From: Jeotgalibacillus proteolyticus
GTDB lineage: Bacteria; Bacillota; Bacilli; Bacillales; Jeotgalibacillaceae
Length of the DNA stretch: 64,000 bases
Direction: 5' to 3'
NCBI RefSeq assembly: GCF_002926065.1
Contig: NZ_PREZ01000007.1
Coordinates: forward strand, 62,001 to 126,000
Position numbers and translations under genes: made by a program. Of the stretch, positions 61,588 to 64,000 are shown piece by piece (position 1 is the first letter of the stretch; each line of letters begins with the position of its first letter). The notes under the pieces are model-generated. The model saw nothing but the letters and a program-made list of their open reading frames with translations. It was not told where the DNA came from and made no database searches.

Positions 61588-62871
61588 ATGCTGACATTTT
61601 TAAAAAAAGACCTGCTTCTATTTTGGCGTGACCGTAAGGAATTGCTAATCGTCATTACCTTACCTCTTCTCATCATTGTCGTGTTAAGCTTCGCATTGTC
61701 AGGACTATTCGGTGAAGATCAAAGTGAAAACTATGATCTTTCTTTAAGTGTTGTGATAGAAGATAACGAAAACGAAGCATTGGAGGAGTTTATCTCATCC
61801 GTCAACCAATCACAGGAGCTTCCTGAAGATGTAAAAGAAGCACTGACCACAGGTGTTAGAGAAGCTCCTCCTGTAGAGTCGCTCATACAGTTTCTAATGA
61901 GTCCTGATATGGAATCCTGGATGACTGTTGAAACCATGTCAGAAAGTGCTGCAAGAGAAAGCGTAGAAAACGAAAGCAAAAACGCAATGCTTGTTATTCC
62001 TGAAGGATATACAACAAGCCTGCTTAACCGTATTTATTTTGAGCAGGAAGCTGAAACTGCATTGGAATTTTCAGCAAAAGATACAGCATTTGAAGTAGAT
62101 ATGATTCAAAGCATAATCCAAGGGTTTGTTGATCAGATGAATTTGCAGTATGTCATCTCTTCAGCAGGCGGGACAATCGATCCGGCAGAGGTCCAAATGC
62201 CAGTTGGAGGCATAGAAACGCTGGAAGAAGAACAATCCAGTTCTCTCACCATTGGAATTGATCAGTATTTTACCATTTCCATGGGAGTGCTGTTTGTGCT
62301 CTTTTTAGCCAGCACCATTGCTTCCAGAACAGGGTCTGAAAAGCGTGAGCATACCTTTAGCCGGGTCATTCTTTCAAATGCTCCCCCTCTTCACTTTTTA
62401 TTTGGTAAAACGAGTTCGACTTTTATTTTAGCCTTTCTTCAGATCCTTATTATTTTTATCGGATCTCACTTAATTCTAGGGTCTTTTGCTGATCGGTCCC
62501 TTACCTTCTGGTTTGGAACGATTCTTATCCTGTTGGTTTATTCCTTTTCGATAGCAGGGCTTACTTCCATTCTCACATCGATTTCACTTCAGATTAAAAA
62601 TCAGGATGTGGTCGATGGACTATTTATGGGGATTATTATGTTGTTTGGAACTATAGGAGGAAGTTTCGTTCCGATCTATGTGATGCCGCAATGGCTCCGG
62701 CAAATTGGAGAATTCACACCAAATGGTCAGACCTTAGCTGTATTAATGGAATGGTTCCAATATGAAAATTTTTCAGCACTGTGGGTTCCTCTGCTTATTT
62801 TAGCGGGGCTATCAGCGGCAGCTATCATGGGAAGTATTCTTTTATACCCTAAAAAGGGGGAAACATCATGA
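61588..62871 (+). CDS. ABC-2 type permease (LnrM-like)
   Basis: 427 residues. A first span (about 18-40) is followed by a large extracellular domain (about 42-225), then five spans, the ABC-2/NatB-type layout. Second-half motifs include SRTGSEKREHTFSRVILSNAPPLHFLFGK and SLQIKNQDVVDGLFMGII. ATG at 61588 follows AGGAGG; its stop overlaps the next start (ATGA). Forms a heterodimer with the next permease. Confidence 0.9.
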   Translation: MLTFLKKDLLLFWRDRKELLIVITLPLLIIVVLSFALSGLFGEDQSENYDLSLSVVIEDNENEALEEFISSVNQSQELPEDVKEALTTGVREAPPVESLIQFLMSPDMESWMTVETMSESAARESVENESKNAMLVIPEGYTTSLLNRIYFEQEAETALEFSAKDTAFEVDMIQSIIQGFVDQMNLQYVISSAGGTIDPAEVQMPVGGIETLEEEQSSSLTIGIDQYFTISMGVLFVLFLASTIASRTGSEKREHTFSRVILSNAPPLHFLFGKTSSTFILAFLQILIIFIGSHLILGSFADRSLTFWFGTILILLVYSFSIAGLTSILTSISLQIKNQDVVDGLFMGIIMLFGTIGGSFVPIYVMPQWLRQIGEFTPNGQTLAVLMEWFQYENFSALWVPLLILAGLSAAAIMGSILLYPKKGETS

Positions 62872-63971
62872 TATCAGTATTTTTAGCCCAATTGGCAAAG
62901 GAACGCCGCAACCCCTATATCATTCTTATTTTTATCGCTGCGAGTATTGGGGGAACATTGATTTTTACTGGCGGGGCTCAATCCCCTACTACCGTCTCCA
63001 TTTTCAGCGAGGAAGAGAATGCCCAGGCAGTTGAGGAAAAATGGGAGAGCCTTCTAAATGAAGGGAGCGATATTCATTTTGTCGTTGCCGATCCTGATGA
63101 AGCAAGAAAAAATGTACAGCAGGGCCGTTCGGACGTAGCCGTAAAAGTAATGGAGGACGATTATCAATTGGTAACAGCCTCTTCTATGCCTACAGTCGGT
63201 TACGTTGACCAGCAGGTAAGAACCGTATTTGAGCAGGAGGCTTTCATTCAGGGAGCAATTGCGCAATCGGATGATTCCGAAGCCCTGCGCTCATCCATAG
63301 AAGCTCAGCTCAACCAACCGCCGATTGAAATGGAGGTTCTTTCACTTACTGGAGAAGAACGAGCCGATTATGATATGGGCACCCAGTTAATGTTTGCCTT
63401 CACCCTGCTTACAGCCATGTTTATTATCGGTTTTCGCGTGAACAATATTTTAAAAGACAAGGTGGAAGGCCTGTGGGACCGCATGATTTTATCACCGCTC
63501 TCAAAAACAGGCATGTACACAGCTTATATTGCCTACGCCTTCTTTATCGGATTTATCCAAATGACAGCAGTCGTTTTAATTTTTAAATATGGATTACATT
63601 ATGATATCGGCGAGCGGCTGGATCTTCTTTTACTCGCTCTCGCATTTTTCACCTTTAGCATGGTGAGTGTGGCGACACTTGTGACAGGCCTTGTCAAAAA
63701 GCCGGAGCATTTTTACGCCCTTTACCCGTCCCTTATCCCCATGATTCCGTTAATCAGCGGAGCTTACTGGATGCCAGGGACCGTTACAAACCCGGTGCTT
63801 ACATTCATCGGAGACCTCTTCCCGGTTTCACATGCAATGGACGCAATATTAGGAGTTGTTATGCATGACGCAACCCTGCAGGATATTACGCAGCCCCTCA
63901 TTTTAATGGTTCTGATTGGCGTTATTGCAATGGGGATTGGGGTCAATCTAGTTGAACGCAGAACTGGCTGA
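62868..63971 (+). CDS. ABC-2 type permease (LnrN-like)
   Basis: 367 residues of the same layout: a first span near 15-35, an extracellular domain to about 175, then five spans (MFAFTLLTAMFIIGFRVNNILKDKVEGLWDRMILSPLSKT). Complete: ends at 63971, 29 bases before the window edge. Translationally coupled to the previous permease. With the ATPase it should export an amphipathic compound such as a polyene or lipopeptide antibiotic. The substrate is inferred from gene order only. Confidence 0.9.
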   Translation: MISVFLAQLAKERRNPYIILIFIAASIGGTLIFTGGAQSPTTVSIFSEEENAQAVEEKWESLLNEGSDIHFVVADPDEARKNVQQGRSDVAVKVMEDDYQLVTASSMPTVGYVDQQVRTVFEQEAFIQGAIAQSDDSEALRSSIEAQLNQPPIEMEVLSLTGEERADYDMGTQLMFAFTLLTAMFIIGFRVNNILKDKVEGLWDRMILSPLSKTGMYTAYIAYAFFIGFIQMTAVVLIFKYGLHYDIGERLDLLLLALAFFTFSMVSVATLVTGLVKKPEHFYALYPSLIPMIPLISGAYWMPGTVTNPVLTFIGDLFPVSHAMDAILGVVMHDATLQDITQPLILMVLIGVIAMGIGVNLVERRTG

Positions 63972-64000
63972 TTGCAAGTTATATCAAGGATAGAGCGTTG

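Overview
The window looks like chromosomal DNA of a spore-forming Bacillaceae species. Low-GC codon use, strong AGGAGG-type ribosome binding sites, frequent TTG and GTG starts, a SAM-I riboswitch, a Zur box, cre-like sites, a XylR-type operator, a CwlJ spore-cortex hydrolase and sigma-E/sigma-K-like promoters all point that way. NhaC and BCCT transporters would suit a salt- or alkali-tolerant lifestyle, but the species cannot be named from this sequence. There is no rRNA, tRNA, CRISPR array or recognisable intact transposase. Most of the window is ordinary core and accessory metabolism.

Layout. 1-4.3 kb: a SAM-riboswitch-controlled sulfite reductase operon (cysJ, cysI) followed by the start of a threonine-synthase-like gene cut by the window edge. 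4.4-9.2 kb: an Xre regulator, a secreted SGNH hydrolase, an NhaC antiporter, an SH3b-NlpC/P60 wall hydrolase and a small coiled-coil protein. 9.2-17.4 kb: a membrane protein, two divergent Tyr-rich cupins with sigma-K-like promoters, class I FBP aldolase, a palindromic repeat, cwlJ, an endonuclease IV, an isochorismatase-like hydrolase, a DinB protein and two small unknown genes. 17.4-22.8 kb: one co-directional operon encoding a TrmB regulator, a BKACE (DUF849) enzyme, a ketopantoate-reductase-like protein, a 49-residue membrane protein, a sodium:solute symporter and an SDR. It looks like an uptake and oxidation pathway for a beta-hydroxy or beta-keto acid, and is the most interesting system here.

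22.9-27.5 kb: an MMPL/RND transporter with a YhgE-like secreted partner, divergent from a TetR regulator across palindromic operators. 27.5-32.1 kb: xylose use (xylA, xylB, a sugar/H+ symporter) with XylR-type and CcpA sites but no xylR gene. 32.3-43.4 kb: a VWA lipoprotein, a GST-like quinone reductase, GNAT, an FAD monooxygenase, an AraC/GyrI regulator, a DUF429 protein, a zinc alcohol dehydrogenase, an SRPBCC protein and class III fructose-1,6-bisphosphatase. 43.6-50.5 kb: a frataxin-like iron chaperone, BdbC/BdbD, a ZIP transporter, an MFS exporter with its own winged-helix regulator, small proteins, and a decayed GH1 beta-glucosidase.

50.7-58.6 kb: a YtrA-type GntR/ABC operon with a long palindromic operator, a BCCT transporter, an unknown membrane protein, a Zur-controlled AdcA zinc-binding lipoprotein, a polysaccharide deacetylase and a second DinB protein. 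58.7-64 kb: a histidine kinase, response regulator, ABC ATPase and two permeases with the architecture of the B. subtilis linearmycin-resistance (lnrJKLMN) locus. Dispersed structures include three copies of one GGCTGAGAC hairpin terminator family and one 123-bp palindromic element.
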